Assembly (NCBI RefSeq): GCF_000003815.2
Contig: NC_049980.1
Location: 4,914,804-4,978,803 of the forward strand
DNA length: 64,000 nucleotides
DNA from: Branchiostoma floridae
Lineage: Eukaryota > Chordata > Leptocardii > Amphioxiformes > Branchiostomatidae
Direction of reading: 5' to 3'
Shown here: in pieces, positions 20,401 to 35,400 of the stretch
How positions within the stretch are numbered: the stretch's first letter is position 1
How the letters are laid out: each line of letters begins with the position of its first letter
The notes under the pieces: model-generated
Told to the model about the DNA's origin: nothing
The model's input: the letters and a program-made list of their open reading frames with translations, nothing else
Database searches by the model: none
Translations under genes and position numbers: made by a program

Positions 20401-23400
20401 TTGTATTCCCTTTTATGTTTGAATTTTAAGTGACCTGATTAAAATGCCTCAAGTCGTAACACAAGTAATGTTTTGTACAATAAGAAAGTATATGATGCAG
20501 GGATAAACAAGTCCACTAGCCCTATAGTCCCGGACAAGTGAAAATGCCAATTGGGCAAGTGCATGTCCTTCCTCACTTGCCCGATCGGACAAGTTACATG
20601 TAGCTTTTCTCCATTGAGTGAGATTTTGATGTACTTGCTACTTTTCAAAGTCATGACATCAAGCATTGGTTAAGTAAACATAGAAAATAGAGCCAATAAC
20701 AAAAATTCCATTGAAGGCCATGAATATACATAGAAAAATGTCACTTAGATTTGGGGCAAGTGAAAAGTTGGTTCGGGCAAGTAAATTTTTTAAGTACTTG
20801 CCCGATAGGACAAGTCAATTTTAGAAAACTTGTCGAACCCTGTGATGTCAATTGAAATGAATACAACCTTGCAACCCATGGAAAATATAACTAACCCTGT
20901 TGCTCCTGTAGAATTTTATGAGCCAGTGTGGACATGAAGAGTTGTAAGAACTCCAGGTTACCACCTTCCAGCACTGCGGCACTCGAGCCTTCATCTACAG
21001 ACCTGGAAATGACAATTGTACAACATTTGCACTGTAGAACTGGCCACAGTTCACATTCAGGGCTCGAAATACCACCTGCATATGCAGGTTAGTGCAGGTA
21101 AAATTGGAGCTGTGCAGGTATTTCTGATGTCTACCTGCACCTAACCTGCACTGGTCCTTGTACTGGGTTTTATACATAAAAAATGTCCTATGATGTATAC
21201 GTGTATGTGGATTGTCATTAGCTGCATTGACTATTATATATTTTACCACCTATTAAGTATAAAAGAAAAAATAGCAATGGTTCCTCAACAATTTTAGTAC
21301 GATCCATACTTCCTAAATTCAGAGTGGTGCAGGTAAAATTTGTCTGGTGCAGGTAATTTTCAGTGTTAACACTGAAAATTACCTGCACCTGTACAGGTAT
21401 GCAGAAAAAAGTATTTCGAGCCCTGACATTATATAATATATAAGACTGACTTATGATAGCTGAATTTCATTCAAAGTGTATCAGTGTTGTGCTAACCTTG
21501 CATAATTATACAAAATGCATTTAGTTTACGTCTGATTTTGTTTGAATTTAGCCAGACTGCAGTAAAATAATACATTACAGGGCTCGAAATACTGGGTGCA
21601 TGTGCACCCAGGTGCACCCAAAATTGGAGCTGTGCACCCAATAATTTTCTGTGGGTGCACAGGGTGCACCCAAACATTTTCTTGGGTTTGTGTATGTAAA
21701 GATATCAAAGTATACTAGTATACAACATATTCTTGACATCTAAGTTAGAAAGATCATAAAAATGTCTGTCATGGTCCTTGTTTAAGAATTCCATAGCTTG
21801 TAACTAAGTTTTATTATTAGGTCATTACTTACATTTAAGTGGTGCACCCAAATCTTTTTTAGTGCACCAAATTTTTTAAGCTGGGTGCACCAGTGCACCT
21901 AATCCCAATAATGAATTTCGAGCCCTGCCTTATGATCCATTACAACCTTTCACTTTCTTGTCCTCCTTTATAGTGGAATGAACACAGTTTCCTTGTAATC
22001 TGAACATTGCATCTTACATGAACATATCATTTTATGATGAGATGTCAAGAAACCATTGAACAGTAATTCTTTCATGTCTTTGTAACGAAGAAATAATAAT
22101 TCTAAAACCCGGTCTTCCATTTAACTTTGACATTCATTCTGCATTTTTGTCTTCTTCCTTGAGTAATTATTTCCTTGAGTCATTTTGTTGTCTTTCTAAT
22201 TGTGCATCTTTCTCAATTAAGACCCCCCCCCAACCCAAAGTCCTTTCTTAAGGCCTTGTTTGTCTGTTAATTCAAATGTGGAAATGTAGACACTTACACA
22301 TTAGACACAGACTCCACGATGTTGTCTATCTGTTCACTCAGCCAGCTGCCGTGTTTCCTCATGAAGGTGTAGGCAAGACGAGGCATGTTTCCTTTACTGC
22401 CTAGAAGTCAAAACAATAATCAATGTATACTGTCCCTGTCCCTGGTGCTGAAAACAACATCCCTGTCCCTGGTGCTGAACACACCATGCCTGTCCCTGGT
22501 GCTGAACACACCATCACTGTCCCTGGTGCTGAATACAACATCCCTGTCCCTGGTGCTGAAAACAACATCCCTGTCCCTGAACACACCATCCCTGCCCTGG
22601 TGCTGAACACAACATCCCTGTCCCTGGTGCTGAAAACAACACCCCTGTCCCTGGTACTTAAAACACAATCCCTGTCCCTGGTGCTGTAAACAACATCCAT
22701 GTCCCTGGTACTGAAAACAACATCCCTGTCTCTGGTACTGAACACACCATCCCTGTCCCTGGTGCTGAAAACAACATCCCTGTCCCTGGTGCTGAACACA
22801 CCATCCCTTTCCTGGTGCTGAACACACCATCCCTGTCCTGGTTCTGAACACACCATCCCTGTTCCTGGTGCTGAATAAACCTTCCCTGCCCCTGATGCTG
22901 AAAACAACATCCATGTCCCTGGTGCTGAACAAACCAGCATGTAGCATATATTCTAAAACAAAATTGTACTTGGAGTATCCTACGTAGACCTTGGGGTTGT
23001 GCAAAAAAGCATCAAAGTTTAATGCTAACAGGCGATATTCCATCTGAAAACGCACTTGCCACTGACAGTGTTTACTTTAAAGTCACAGCTATATTAAATT
23101 TGTAGACTTACTAAACTCTACAGTAACTGTGACTGTATCTTACTTGACACAATGCCAGAGTGTGGAAATGAAAGACACAGAGTCCCAGCTTTTTTTTAGC
23201 TAGTACGTTGTAGACTAATAGTAAGCTGTAGATGTAATTATACCTGTGACTAGTAAACTACATTGTATAGTAGTTTACTGTAAATGCAGAAATGTTCGCG
23301 GTGGATTAATCTTCGCGGTTTTCGCGGTGACCACTTCACCGCAAACTTAAAACCACCGCCAACATTTTTCTAGTATGGTATTAGACTGCAGTCTATGGTG

Positions 23401-26400
23401 TTAACGCGAAATTAAAACCACCTCGAAAAGTCCTGTTCCCCGCTACCGCGAACTTAAATCCCCGCAAACTTAAATGCATTTACAGTACTCTAGTCAAAGC
23501 TGCATTATTGTAGACTAATAGTATGTAACTGTACAATTACTCTTACTAGTAATGTTACTTACTTGCTACAGTGGCAGTTAGTACATGATAAGCACACAGC
23601 CCCAGTAGTGACAGGTTGTCCTTGATAGTCTGTTTCATGGTGTGCCCTGCCCACTGTTCCAGCTGGGTCTGGTCATGTAAAGCCAGGTACACCGCACCTG
23701 CAAGCAGCTGTACACAGCAACAAAGGTAAGATGATTGTAAAAAGCAGGTATCTAGACTGTACCTGTTGCTGACAAATAAATGTGGCGAATTTGCGAATTT
23801 TGATCCAATTCTCCCTTGAAGTCACACTGACATGCAACACAAGGGTAACATATGTGATGTCTCAAAGAAATAATTGCCCGCAAGACTTGTAGTTTAGTAT
23901 CATATTAAATACTTAAGTACAATGTAATAATAATAATTGATAGAATCCACGTACCTGTAACCCTACACTACTGTGAGCTGTCTGAATCTCCTTCTCAGTC
24001 AGCTTGTCTGGAATATAGAATGTCATACAAAGTATAGATTACAGCACTGTTAACATGCTACTTTTCAACACATTCCTGACCAGTCAAATGTTTCAATCAA
24101 CAGTAAAATCTAAAGTCTATTTGACAAAATTATATTTTTCATCAAGTTTAATATGTAATATTCAAAATTCAGCTTTTTTGATGGACTGATTGAAATAGGA
24201 TGGAGGGACAGGTCCTTGGGACAACACTGGCCCATGCAAATAGGTCTTGTACCATGACAGGGCTCGAAATACCACCTGCATATGCAGGCTAGTGCAGGTA
24301 AAATTGGAGCTGTGCATGTATTTTTGGTGTCTACCTGCACCTAACCTGCACTGGTCCAAGTACTGGGTTTTATACATAAATGTCCTTTGATGTAGGTTTA
24401 TATGGATTGTTATTAGCTACATTGACTGTTAGCACCTAAAGAGTATAAAAGAAAAAATAGCAATGGTTACTGAACAATTTTAGTATGATTCATACTTCCT
24501 AGAATTCAGAGTAGTGCAGGTAAAATTTGTCTGGTGCAGGTAATTTTCAATCATGTTACCTGCACCAGTGCAGGTATGCAGAAAAAAGTATTTCGAGCCC
24601 TGCATGATGTCCTTGGTCCATTATAGATATCCTGTCTGCACTGCCTACCTTGCAGTTGTTTACAGAAGAGCTGTACTGCAGTAGGTATGGTCTGTACTGT
24701 CTCCATCAGGGCAGACAGCAGGCACGCTAACGCTCGGGTCAGCACCACTTTGGTACCTGCAGTGAAAATGGCAGAAAAAAAAACATGAATTTATCACTGG
24801 AAAGAAGTCTATCTACTAGTATAAGTCCTTAAANNNNNNNNNNNNNNNNNNNNNNNNNNNNNNNNNNNNNNNNNNNNNNNNNNNNNNNNNNNNNNNNNNN
24901 NNNNNNNNNNNNNNNNNNNNNNNNNNNNNNNNNGTATTTACAGGACCTGGTATAGCTACATGTAAGTGCCAGTTATCAAAGGTCACACAAGGTGTGCGAT
25001 CTGACAGGGGTCAACCCACTGGACAGGGCCGCATGGAAGCGTGGTGTGAAGACTAGCCGACTGCTGCCTACCCCTACGTCAGGGATCCCAGCAGCAGTAT
25101 AATCTAACAATGGATAGGGGGAGACATTTCATAAGCATCTGTCAAGGATTTGGACTCAGTACCTCCAAGTTCTGAGTCAACTATCCTAATACCTTTAAAC
25201 ATAAAACATCACTCACTTATTCAATAAAATAACCCTTGCAAAACAGCTAGAGACATAGAAGAGGATGTCATTGAATGAAGACTGTACATGGACTTACTTG
25301 TGCCAAAGGGTGTTACTCCAGGACCTATAGAAAGTCCATCCAATTTTGTTATGTCTGATTGCTGTTTATGTTAGTTTTAGTGGACTTTTATCCAGTGTAA
25401 TTCCTTCACACCAATTAATTGTAGGGAGTAAGTCCATTTTCAGTCCTTTGTGAGTATTAGTCCATTTTCAGACCATTGGACTTACTGAGGGTAAAAAGGG
25501 GACTACAGTCCCAATGCAAAATATAATGCATGGGTACTTACTCATAGCCTTCCCATCCTCTCCATCACTCTCATCCCCTTTAGTAGCCCTGCAGCCACAG
25601 GGCAGGGAAGACAGGGTGGAGGCCATGTTGGGAGGGGCAGGCTTTCCCAGGTGCTCTGTGACATAGTCGACTGCACACATCACAACACTACAGAATATAC
25701 AAGGACGAGATAATCAGCCTCAATAAGTGTACAGAACATACACAACACAATACATACAAAGACCCTGTATACCGTCCATATTGCCTGTACTTAGTGTCCA
25801 TACCGCCTGTAGAGTCTTTACACCTTTTCAAGGTAGCAGAGTACAGTTTTCGGCCTATGGGGCTTCCTATAGATAAGGACCGCAATTTGACTGACATCGA
25901 CCCGGATAAAATTATAGTAGGGTGCATTTGGGAAGCACGACAGACGAGTATGTTAAAGTCGAGGGTACAGCGTACAAAATAACCAAAAACAAAAAAAATT
26001 GTGGTTTTTTAACATTGTGACGCCCTCTTTGAAATAGGGTCATGCGGGGTCACCCGGAACTGCAACCGACTCACATAGACAGCCAGCTGTAAAGGTCACG
26101 CGTATTTATATAACGACAGGCCAAACTGAAAAATCTCATTTGTGCCATCTGAAAGCCGACATATTATACTAGCACACAGTAAAGTTCATCCCTTGCTTAC
26201 ATGTACTTTAAGGTATTTACGAACGATTGAAGATTTCAACCGCACTATGTTTTTACCCCTACGTCATTGACTCTGGGGGTCGCGTAGAAATACTGTACTC
26301 TGCCGCCTTAAGCTTGTAGTGTCCGTACAAAATTCAAAGTCAGGTACTACCCATTTTTGTCTTGACTGGAGTGCAGAAATTTGTGTCAAGAGCACAATAC

Positions 26401-29400
26401 TGTTGGTAGCATGACGGGATTTGAACCCAGGACCATCGGGTTCTGAGCCAAATATCTTGTTCTTACTCAGTACTACCCTACCCGTGGAAGGATCTAAGAT
26501 CTAAGCTTAAGGTTACAATGTACTATCTTAGCAGGAAAGTTCATCTGTGTTTCACTTGGTAGAATACATTATAGAAATTGCTAAACTTTCTTTCCAACAC
26601 TGAATTGATATAGGGACTTACCCTAAGTTTTCGGTCAAACTCCGTCGACCTTGTTCACAGAATGACCCTCTCTATCTCCAGCAGTGATGTCAGGAACACG
26701 CCACTTGTCAAGGAGGGGGTCATAAGTATTAGAAAGTCTATTTTGCCCCCTGGCTTACACTGAACAGAGACGGGGGGCGACATAGACTTTCTGATACATG
26801 TACTTATGACCCCCTCCTGCAAAAGTGGCGTGTTCCTGATGTCACTGCTGGAGATAGAGAGGGTCATTCTGTGAACAAGGTTGACGGAGTTGACCGAAAA
26901 TTTAGGGTANNNNNNNNNNNNNNNNNNNNNNNNNNNNNNNNNNNNNNNNNNNNNNNNNNNNNNNNNNNNNNNNNNNNNNNNNNNNNNNNNNNNNNNNNNN
27001 NNNNNNNNNNNNNNNNNNNNNNNNNNNNNNNNNNNNNNNNNNNNNNNNNNNNNNNNNNNNNNNNNNNNNNNNNNNNNNNNNNNNNNNNNNNNNNNNNNNN
27101 NNNNNNNNNNNNNNNNNNNNNNNNNNNNNNNNNNNNNNNNNNNNNNNNNNNNNNNNNNNNNNNNNNNNNNNNNNNNNNNNNNNNNNNNNNNNNNNNNNNN
27201 NNNNNNNNNNNNNNNNNNNNNNNNNNNNNNNNNNNNNNNNNNNNNNNNNNNNNNNNNNNNNNNNNNNNNNNNNNNNNNNNNNNNNNNNNNNNNNNNNNNN
27301 NNNNNNNNNNNNNNNNNNNNNNNNNNNNNNNNNNNNNNNNNNNNNNNNNNNNNNNNNNNNNNNNNNNNNNNNNNNNNNNNNNNNNNNNNNNNNNNNNNNN
27401 NNNNNNNNNNNNNNNNNNNNNNNNNNNNNNNNNNNNNNNNNNNCAAGATGGCCTGAAGATTATGATGATATTGAGGTAAAATACATGATAATAATGGATG
27501 TCAAGTTTTTTAAATTTTAATTTTACTGGCCCCACAGGGCAAAGTACAAAAAACGTATAAACTGGCCTAACCCAATTCGTCACTGGCTCGAGGTCTAAAC
27601 TTTTTTTAAACATAATTGCTCTTACCTTTTCCAACCTTTCAGCAAACATGGACACCTCGAAAAACTCCCAGCCCTCCAGTCTAGGAACATGTAAGGAAAT
27701 GACACTTAAAGTTTGAGGATTGTTGTGCATGGACAGTCACAATGTTTGGCTAACTTTCTCCATCAAGATTGTTTTACTATTCAGATTCTGTACCTTCAAA
27801 TTTCTGCCCATAGGCTATAATAAAATAAAATAAGATTTTAATGTTGGTTGATATTTGCATGTACATTGTATAGTGATAATTTTTTTATGTAAAAATATTT
27901 ATCATTGTAGGTCATGTTATCCCTGAAGAATTGATAAATATGTAACAAAACTTTAGAGTGAGTATATTGAAAACAAAATTATCTGAAAACTGAGGACAAC
28001 ATAATGTGTTCTCGCTGTAAGTTAGAGCACTTTTAATATATAACTATGTGGCTATGGTACAGCATGATTTTCAATTACTATTACACGTAAGAGCACTTTG
28101 GACAGCACTGTACTGGGGACAGCACAGCATGACCTCTAACTTACCTGTCTATCACAGGCAACAGCACTTTGGACAGCACTGTGGGGTACTGGGGACAGCA
28201 CAGCATGACCTCGACCACAGACTGCAGCACAGTCATCCCCTCTGCTGTTCCTGGCTGTGTACAGCTGTCCTGCTGACAGTGCAGCTTTCCACACACAACA
28301 GCAGGGCTGGGATGTCTGTCAGCCGTATGTACAGTCTCTTTCAAACCTACAAATGTATGTAGATGTATTTGCATTTGTATATTCTGAAAATGCTATGAAT
28401 GTTATTTACATGGGTCAGACAAAAAATCGATCATGGGGACCGCTCAGTAGTAGACACATGATACAAGTAAACAAATTTTAAAAAAACAAGAAAAAAGGGC
28501 AAATGCATTGGACTAAACTACTAAAATCTCTACAATGTAATACTCAAGGTGGCTTACTAGAACACGGCACTCTACTTATAGTAGTCATTAAAAAGTTATG
28601 AAATGGATTGAAAAAAATCAGGAAGGTTAGTAAAATCCTTGCAATCAACACTGAATTGTCATAGCCAGAAAAAAAAACCCAGCAGAAGTCTACAATATGG
28701 CACATGTATTTAAACAACTTCTAATTTATGGGACTTAATGGATTTGGACACAGGAGTGCAGAGGCCCTGTAGTTTGGTGCAATTTTAGTGAGTCACATGA
28801 CTCTGAGTGAATCACTTGCAATCCCATCAGCGACTAAAATGGAGAGTCTGACTTCCACCAACTTGAAGATGGAAATGGTTCCGAACTTCTCAGGAGAATT
28901 TAAAGAGACAAAAATGTTACATTGGCATCAATTGCTTCTAACTTTCTAACAGTAGAAGATGTAGTTTGTACAAACTGTATGTTTAGGCTACCCTTAGTTA
29001 CAGTATCATAACAATGGATGAAAAAATGAAGCAATTTTTGTCCATGCGTGGGTGGTGCCTGCGATGACTTTCACACCCTTCCTCTTTACCAATGACATTT
29101 GCTCATAACAAAGCAAAGTTCTCAGACAAATTTGTAAGAACATGATAACAAACTGTTGGCAATTTGTTCCCCACTTATAAAGAGTGAGGTGTACAATGTG
29201 TATTCAGACTACCCTTGATTAAAATGATGCATTCGATCGAGAAACGCAGTAAAACAATTTCCGTCCATGGGTTGGTGCTGACTGAAATGATTTCGAACTT
29301 GATACATTATTATGACTCAACGCTTTGTATCCAGGAGGTCTAGGATTCAATACCTAGTGTGGCCACTGGTCATACTAAAGACTTTGAAAATGGAATATGG

Positions 29401-32400
29401 TGCTTTCTCCGCTGAGCACTCAGCTTTTATGAGAAAGAGTACTGGATTCAACACAACAATACCAGTGCACTAGCCCCCTGTCATGTAGTTCTTGCACAAA
29501 AGTGTGACCGAATAGCTCTAGAGATTTAATGGTACATCTAGCCAAGATGCTCTGGGTGACTTTCATTTGAAACCCAATAAAACAATTTCTGTCAGTGCAT
29601 GTATTAGGTGCTGCCCAAAATGAAGTCAAAGTTTCCTCGTTACCAACAACATTTCCTGAAGTGAACAGTGACGTCCTCAGACAATTGCAAAAGCATCTAA
29701 TTACACGCAAGTTGCTGGAAATTGCACCCTGCAAATGAATATTTAGTTCACCATGTATATTCAGGTTGCCCTTAATTGAAACGATGTGGGAAGAAAATCA
29801 GCGAGACTTGATCAGTCGCCAGGATGCTGCGAAGCAAGGGGCTCGTGTTGTTCCTTCTGTTCTCCACACTTCGACAAGTTGACCCTGCAACAGCTCAAGG
29901 ATGCCCGGTCAGCTGTGGAGCCAAACTTCTTGGACAACAGAAGTTTTCTTGTCACTGTCCAGTATTCGGTTCTAGCCTTGGGCAGAGGTCCCCCTGTACC
30001 TGGGCAGGACATGGAGGAAAAACGTACAGGTCCTACTGGTGTGTCGATGCCGTTCCTACTGGTTTCCGGGAAGGAACTGAACGAATCTACATCCAACATC
30101 TCCTCTCCCCTACCCTTCTGGAATGGTCTTTCCCAAACATCTCCAGCCTTCTGTCCCTATGGATCGAACGGTCAAACGTTTCCACCATACAGCCGGGCGC
30201 TTTCAGAGGTCTGTCATCTGTGACCGTCCTCTGCCTTGTGGAAAACCGCATCTCCAGCCTGGGTGAGTTGTAAAGGGTGATGTCATTGTTGTTGTTATTG
30301 GGTGGGTCGACTCTCTCTTTGCAGCCAGGGGCTGAATTGCGAGAAGCTAATAATAGGCGGGGCTAAATTGCAAGGATCTGGAGGGAGCTGCCATTCGGTG
30401 CTGACTCAATTGGTCTCAACATGACAGTATTATTGCCCCTAAGGTACAGCCATTTTAAGGACTGTCATGTAGGACCCCTTCTCTTTTGGAAGAGTGTGGT
30501 GGGTTCTTAAGCGACCTCGGGGTGTACATTTGTAGCTCTCCTTAACCACAACTTTGGCCCTAACCAAAGCTAAGCTCTCATTTCCACTTGAAAAAATAAA
30601 TACATTTTCACTTGAGAGAAGAGAAGCAAGTTGTGTCAAGTGCCTTTCTAAAGGACACAATATTGGTGACATGAGGGGATTTGAACTGCACAACCTCTAG
30701 GTTATGGGCCAAACACCACACGACCCCATTGAAGCTACCTGGGAGTTTCTCTAGCCCTTTCATTAGGCCAAAGATTCTGGTAGCTATCAAGAAACTGCAG
30801 AGGTCTACAACAGTGACCAAGGCCATACATACAGTGTATAAAAGACAAGTACACATACACATCCCATCAAATCATCAAATCTAGCATGTAAAATAGATCC
30901 AGCTTCTTACTTCTTCTTGCTAATGATGAAAATGTTTTTTCTTGTCTCCCCCATGCAGAACCTGACACTTTCCTTGGGCTTGAAAGCCTGAAGAACTTGT
31001 ACCTTGACAAAAACGCCATCTCAAGCATATCACCGTCTGCATTCCGTGGCCTTCCTTGTCTCTCCCTCCTACATTTGAAACAGAACCAGCTGACCTCTGT
31101 GCCTGTTGAGGCCCTCCTGCAGCCGAAAGCTTTGAAGATTGTAATCCTGAACCAGAACCACATCGGTACCATCAACAGCAATGTCCTGCAACTGAAGAAA
31201 ATCCTACGTGTTTACGTGAGCTACAACGAACTACGATGTGACGGGAACCTGGCGTGGTTCATCTGCAACCTGCCACACCTGCTGCACATCAGTCATCGCT
31301 ACTTCCTGAAGTGTGCATCGCCTCCGGAACTACGAGGAACCTACCTCTTCGCCCGGAGGCAGGGCATGTGCCGGGCCAACATTTGCAGGTCACACGAGGG
31401 CATCGGCTACACCACACATGACGACGTGACCACCCCAAGTCCCAAACATGACGATGTGACCACCCCGAGTTCCAAACATGACGACATGACCACCCCCAGT
31501 CCCAAACATGACAACGTGTCCATCCCAAGTTCCAAACATGACGAAGTGTCCATCCCAAGTCCCAAACATGACGACGTGTCCATCCCAAGTCCCAAACATG
31601 ACGAAGTGACCATCCCAAGTCCCAAACATGACGACGTGTCCATCCCAAATCCCAAACACGACGACATGACCATCCCAACTCCCAAACATGACGATGTGAC
31701 CATCCCAAATCCCAAACATGACGACATGTCCATCCCAAGTCCCAAACATGACAGCGTGTCCATCCCAAGTCCACATAACAAGACCAGGGCCATGAAAGAG
31801 GACACAGATGAAGAGCCGGTCTCTCAGCATACAACAGAGATGCACCCAGTCATCAACAAGGATGACAACAGCACCTATACCCCAGCAATGATTGGAGCTG
31901 TTGTTGGGCCCCTCCTCCTTGTGCTAGCAGCATCGGCAGCGCTTCTTTTCATCTGCAAGTGCTGGCGCAGCGTGGGTCAGGCCGATCCCAACCAACCAAA
32001 TGGAACTGACGAGGAAGACGCAGATGGAAGCCCACCAATCGAGCTGAATGCAGTTGTCTACTCAGACATAGACCCAAAATGTGAGGAGGAAGAAGAGGAA
32101 AATTAGCATAGCACATCCAACGTACTGTACACCAAAGCTCATGGACAGCCTGGGAGTTAGGACAGCACACCTCAAGCCCTGTACAATTCAGCTCAAGGAC
32201 AGCATATCTCACACCCTGGCTCATTGACAGCCTGAGAGTAAAGACAGCACACCTCATGCTCTGTACAACCCAGCTCATGGACAGCCTAAGAGTAAGGACA
32301 GCACACATCTTGCCCTGTACAACCCAGCTCATGGATAGCTGGAGAGTTAAGGACAGCACATCTCATATCCTGTACAACCGTAGAGTAAGGACAGCACATC

Positions 32401-35400
32401 TCACACCCTGTAAAATACGCTCATGGACAGCCTGAGAGTAATGACAGCACACATCTTGCCCTGTACAACCCAGCTCATGGACAGCTCGAGAGTAAGGACA
32501 GCAAATCTCATATCCTGTACAACCCTAGAGTAAGGACAGTACATCTCACACCCTGTAAAATACGCTCATGGACAGCCTGAGAGTAAGGACAGCACACATC
32601 TTGCCCTGTACAACCCAGCTCATGGACAGTACGAGAGTAAGGACAGCACATCTCGTGTACTGTACAACCTGGCTCATGGACAGCCTGAAGGTCAGTCTAG
32701 TGGACCTTCAATACCTACTGTATGGAGAATAGTTGATGGACATTATGGACAGCAGCTGGATACCAACTTTCATTTGCTAAAGAACCCTGAAAAATTGAAA
32801 TTTCCTAAAACTCCAGACTTCTGAATAGGAAAATGGCTTAATGGCTACTCTGCATGTTACTAAAACCTTCAGACAAAATATCAAATTTACATGGTACAAG
32901 ACTATCAGTTGTAGAAAATTGGTAAAAGAATATCAGTTGTAACTTTATTACATTTATTCATGTAAGCGATTATATTAGTCTACATGTATGATGACTAGGA
33001 TATTTCATTCGTATCAACTTATAGTTGTTGGAGACCGAACAAGAGTCGCTGTACTTTTTACTCTGTGACTGGAGGGTAACCTCCGTCAACAGAGTATTGT
33101 AATTGGTCTTAATGTCTTGAGTGTTTGCACCTATATCTCTATGATCGTTCTGTTTGCCACATTTGTATGTGGTTTGGCACGTCGCCTGTACTCAGTTGCA
33201 CAATGATGCATGTTCTTCTTTTTTGCGGTAACAGTTGTTATACTTGATGTAATACAATGTAAGTTCAGAAATCACCCCAGTGTGTGTATTTTTGGTATTG
33301 TGGAACAGGCAATGTGGTTTCGGTAATCAGCTTATCTCCAAGCAGATACATGTACAAAATGTAGGTTGGGTTATGTGCTGTCTAATGCAAGAACAGCTGT
33401 CACGATAGAGGAAACCCTATACGTAGTTGAACAGATGTTCGTCGTATTATGTGTGATGTAAAGACAACAGCTGACGTCGTGGACCAACTGTTTGAGGTAT
33501 CCCTGACAATTTGGAACATTTTCCATTTGGTGTGATAGTCTTTCTTTTGAGAAGCTGATTTTGCTGTTAATGCCTATAGGATTGTGTTTTACATTAGACA
33601 GTAATAGGTGTGCTAGCTTTTAAGTATTTAAAAAAAAGTTTTGGGTATATTATTAAGTTGATGTGATGTTTTCTGTTAATGTCACACACCACAGAGGACA
33701 ACACAATCTGATATAGAAACCATTATTATGTCACAGAGTGTATTACATGTACCTACCGTCACTTGTTTTGGATTTGGAGAGTCATTGAAGTCAATAAATC
33801 TTTATTGCACAACAATTGTAACGTGTGCAATGTATGGCAAGTTCCCTTACCATACAGAATATAAAGACTATAAAGTAAGCGATGCTTATAACAATGATAA
33901 AGAGTTCTTTATTATATTTACTAAAACTATAAAGTGTGTTTAGACATGCACCAACTCTACGGCAGTTTAAAGTTGCCCTAAGACACACTCCTCCGCACAT
34001 TGACCTCTGACCTCCACCTTTGACGTTTTTGGTTGACATCGACAACTCACAGTTCTTGGTAATGACGCTTTGGTTTGTTTGTACATATTGTTTGTTGTCC
34101 TCTGGTTGTCTTACTGAATGTAACACGTTTTGTTTTGTTATTTATGAGTGGGCCCCCTTGGAAATCAACTTCAAATAAGTTGAAGGGGCTACCCACATGT
34201 CTAGGGATGAATAAATAAATTAGATGAATAAAGTCAACTGACCTGTTTGTGTGAGTAGTAGTACGGGAGCCTGACAGCCCCCCATCATGAGGAGGTGCAG
34301 CAGCATGGCCCAGTCAGGTGCAGGTTGGCTACAAAGCAGTTTCAGTTGGACATAGACTGCCTGCTTTGTGGTCAGGTCATGGAAACTGAAACCATTATAC
34401 AAACAAAAATTACACTGAGATATGATTTACAATGATCCCATTTCAAATTATGGATTTTTTTGTCAAGTGGACATTACAAAAGGCAGATAACACATTACAC
34501 ATTACGCAAAGTAAAAATATGTTACAGTAATAATTATCATTAACTACACATGATTTTAAAGTAAAACATGTACATGTACCTACAAAAGCTCAGACTAGAA
34601 GCTTTGGAAAAAACTATCACCAGTACAGCTACATGTATGCAACAAGTTGTATTTTGTAAATTAGTTTCTTCTTAATTTCAGTTTATCAAATTGTTAGAAA
34701 ATCTAAAACAGTTTTCTCTCAACAGATGAAAATGACATTATACATGTGATATTACCTGAATCTCTATTGAATGAATTAAAGAACAAAGCTTTAAATAAAT
34801 TGAATTGATTATGAGAAACAGAGCTTGAAAAAATGATTTTGACTTGAAGTTCTTAAAATCATTTCCTTAAGCCGACTGTAACAAAATTACCCAATTCAGG
34901 AAGCCTGGAAGGCACTTCCTGAGTATGTAATTTTGCTTTCAATTGGTGAAATAAATAAATAAATAAATAGTACGCAAACTAAGCTTGTATGAAAAACAAA
35001 CAAACAATGTATATGTTGATAAGATAAAAAGCCACCATGATAAAAAGCCACCATGACAGTACCTTCCTAACTGCCCAAACAACCCAGGGTACAAGAAATG
35101 TAACCACTGTGTGTTCTGTCTGCCTGCACTCTCTGTTTCTTCTCCCTTCTTTTTCTTCTTGTGATGAAAGCCCTTCTTGAACACTTTGTAAATATCAGCT
35201 AGTGGTGAGGAGACCACGGTGAGGGCTGCCATCAGCGTGGTGCAGTGGTTGTGTATGGAGGTGACGGGGTGTGATGGGGGGTTTGTGGTATCCAGGAGAC
35301 AGTGAAGGGAGTCACACACGCTCCACAGGTACGAGCATGTTATCAGCAGCACCGCGGTGATGTCACTTCTGGAGAGGCAGAAAGAAAGTCAACTCAAGTT

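Noticed and set aside
22401..23055. Overlapping long open frames on the minus and plus strands
   Set aside because: They are produced by the 27-bp minisatellite, whose period keeps frames open. No splice or domain support exists.
26655..27730. Frames of 190-290 residues across the N run
   Set aside because: Most of their length is unknown sequence, so the frames have no meaning.
31417..31776. Regular 30-bp repeats resembling a CRISPR array
   Set aside because: There are no unique spacers, the repeats are directly adjacent and in frame with the LRR protein.
31289..31845. Minus-strand frames rich in Trp, Gly and His repeats
   Set aside because: They are shadows of the 30-bp coding minisatellite of the LRR gene on the plus strand.
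33790..34130. Possible LINE 3' end on the minus strand (AATAAATCTTTATTGCAC, CTTGGTAATGACG)
   Set aside because: The similarity to the LINE at 5385 is limited to short phrases, so it was not listed as a separate element.
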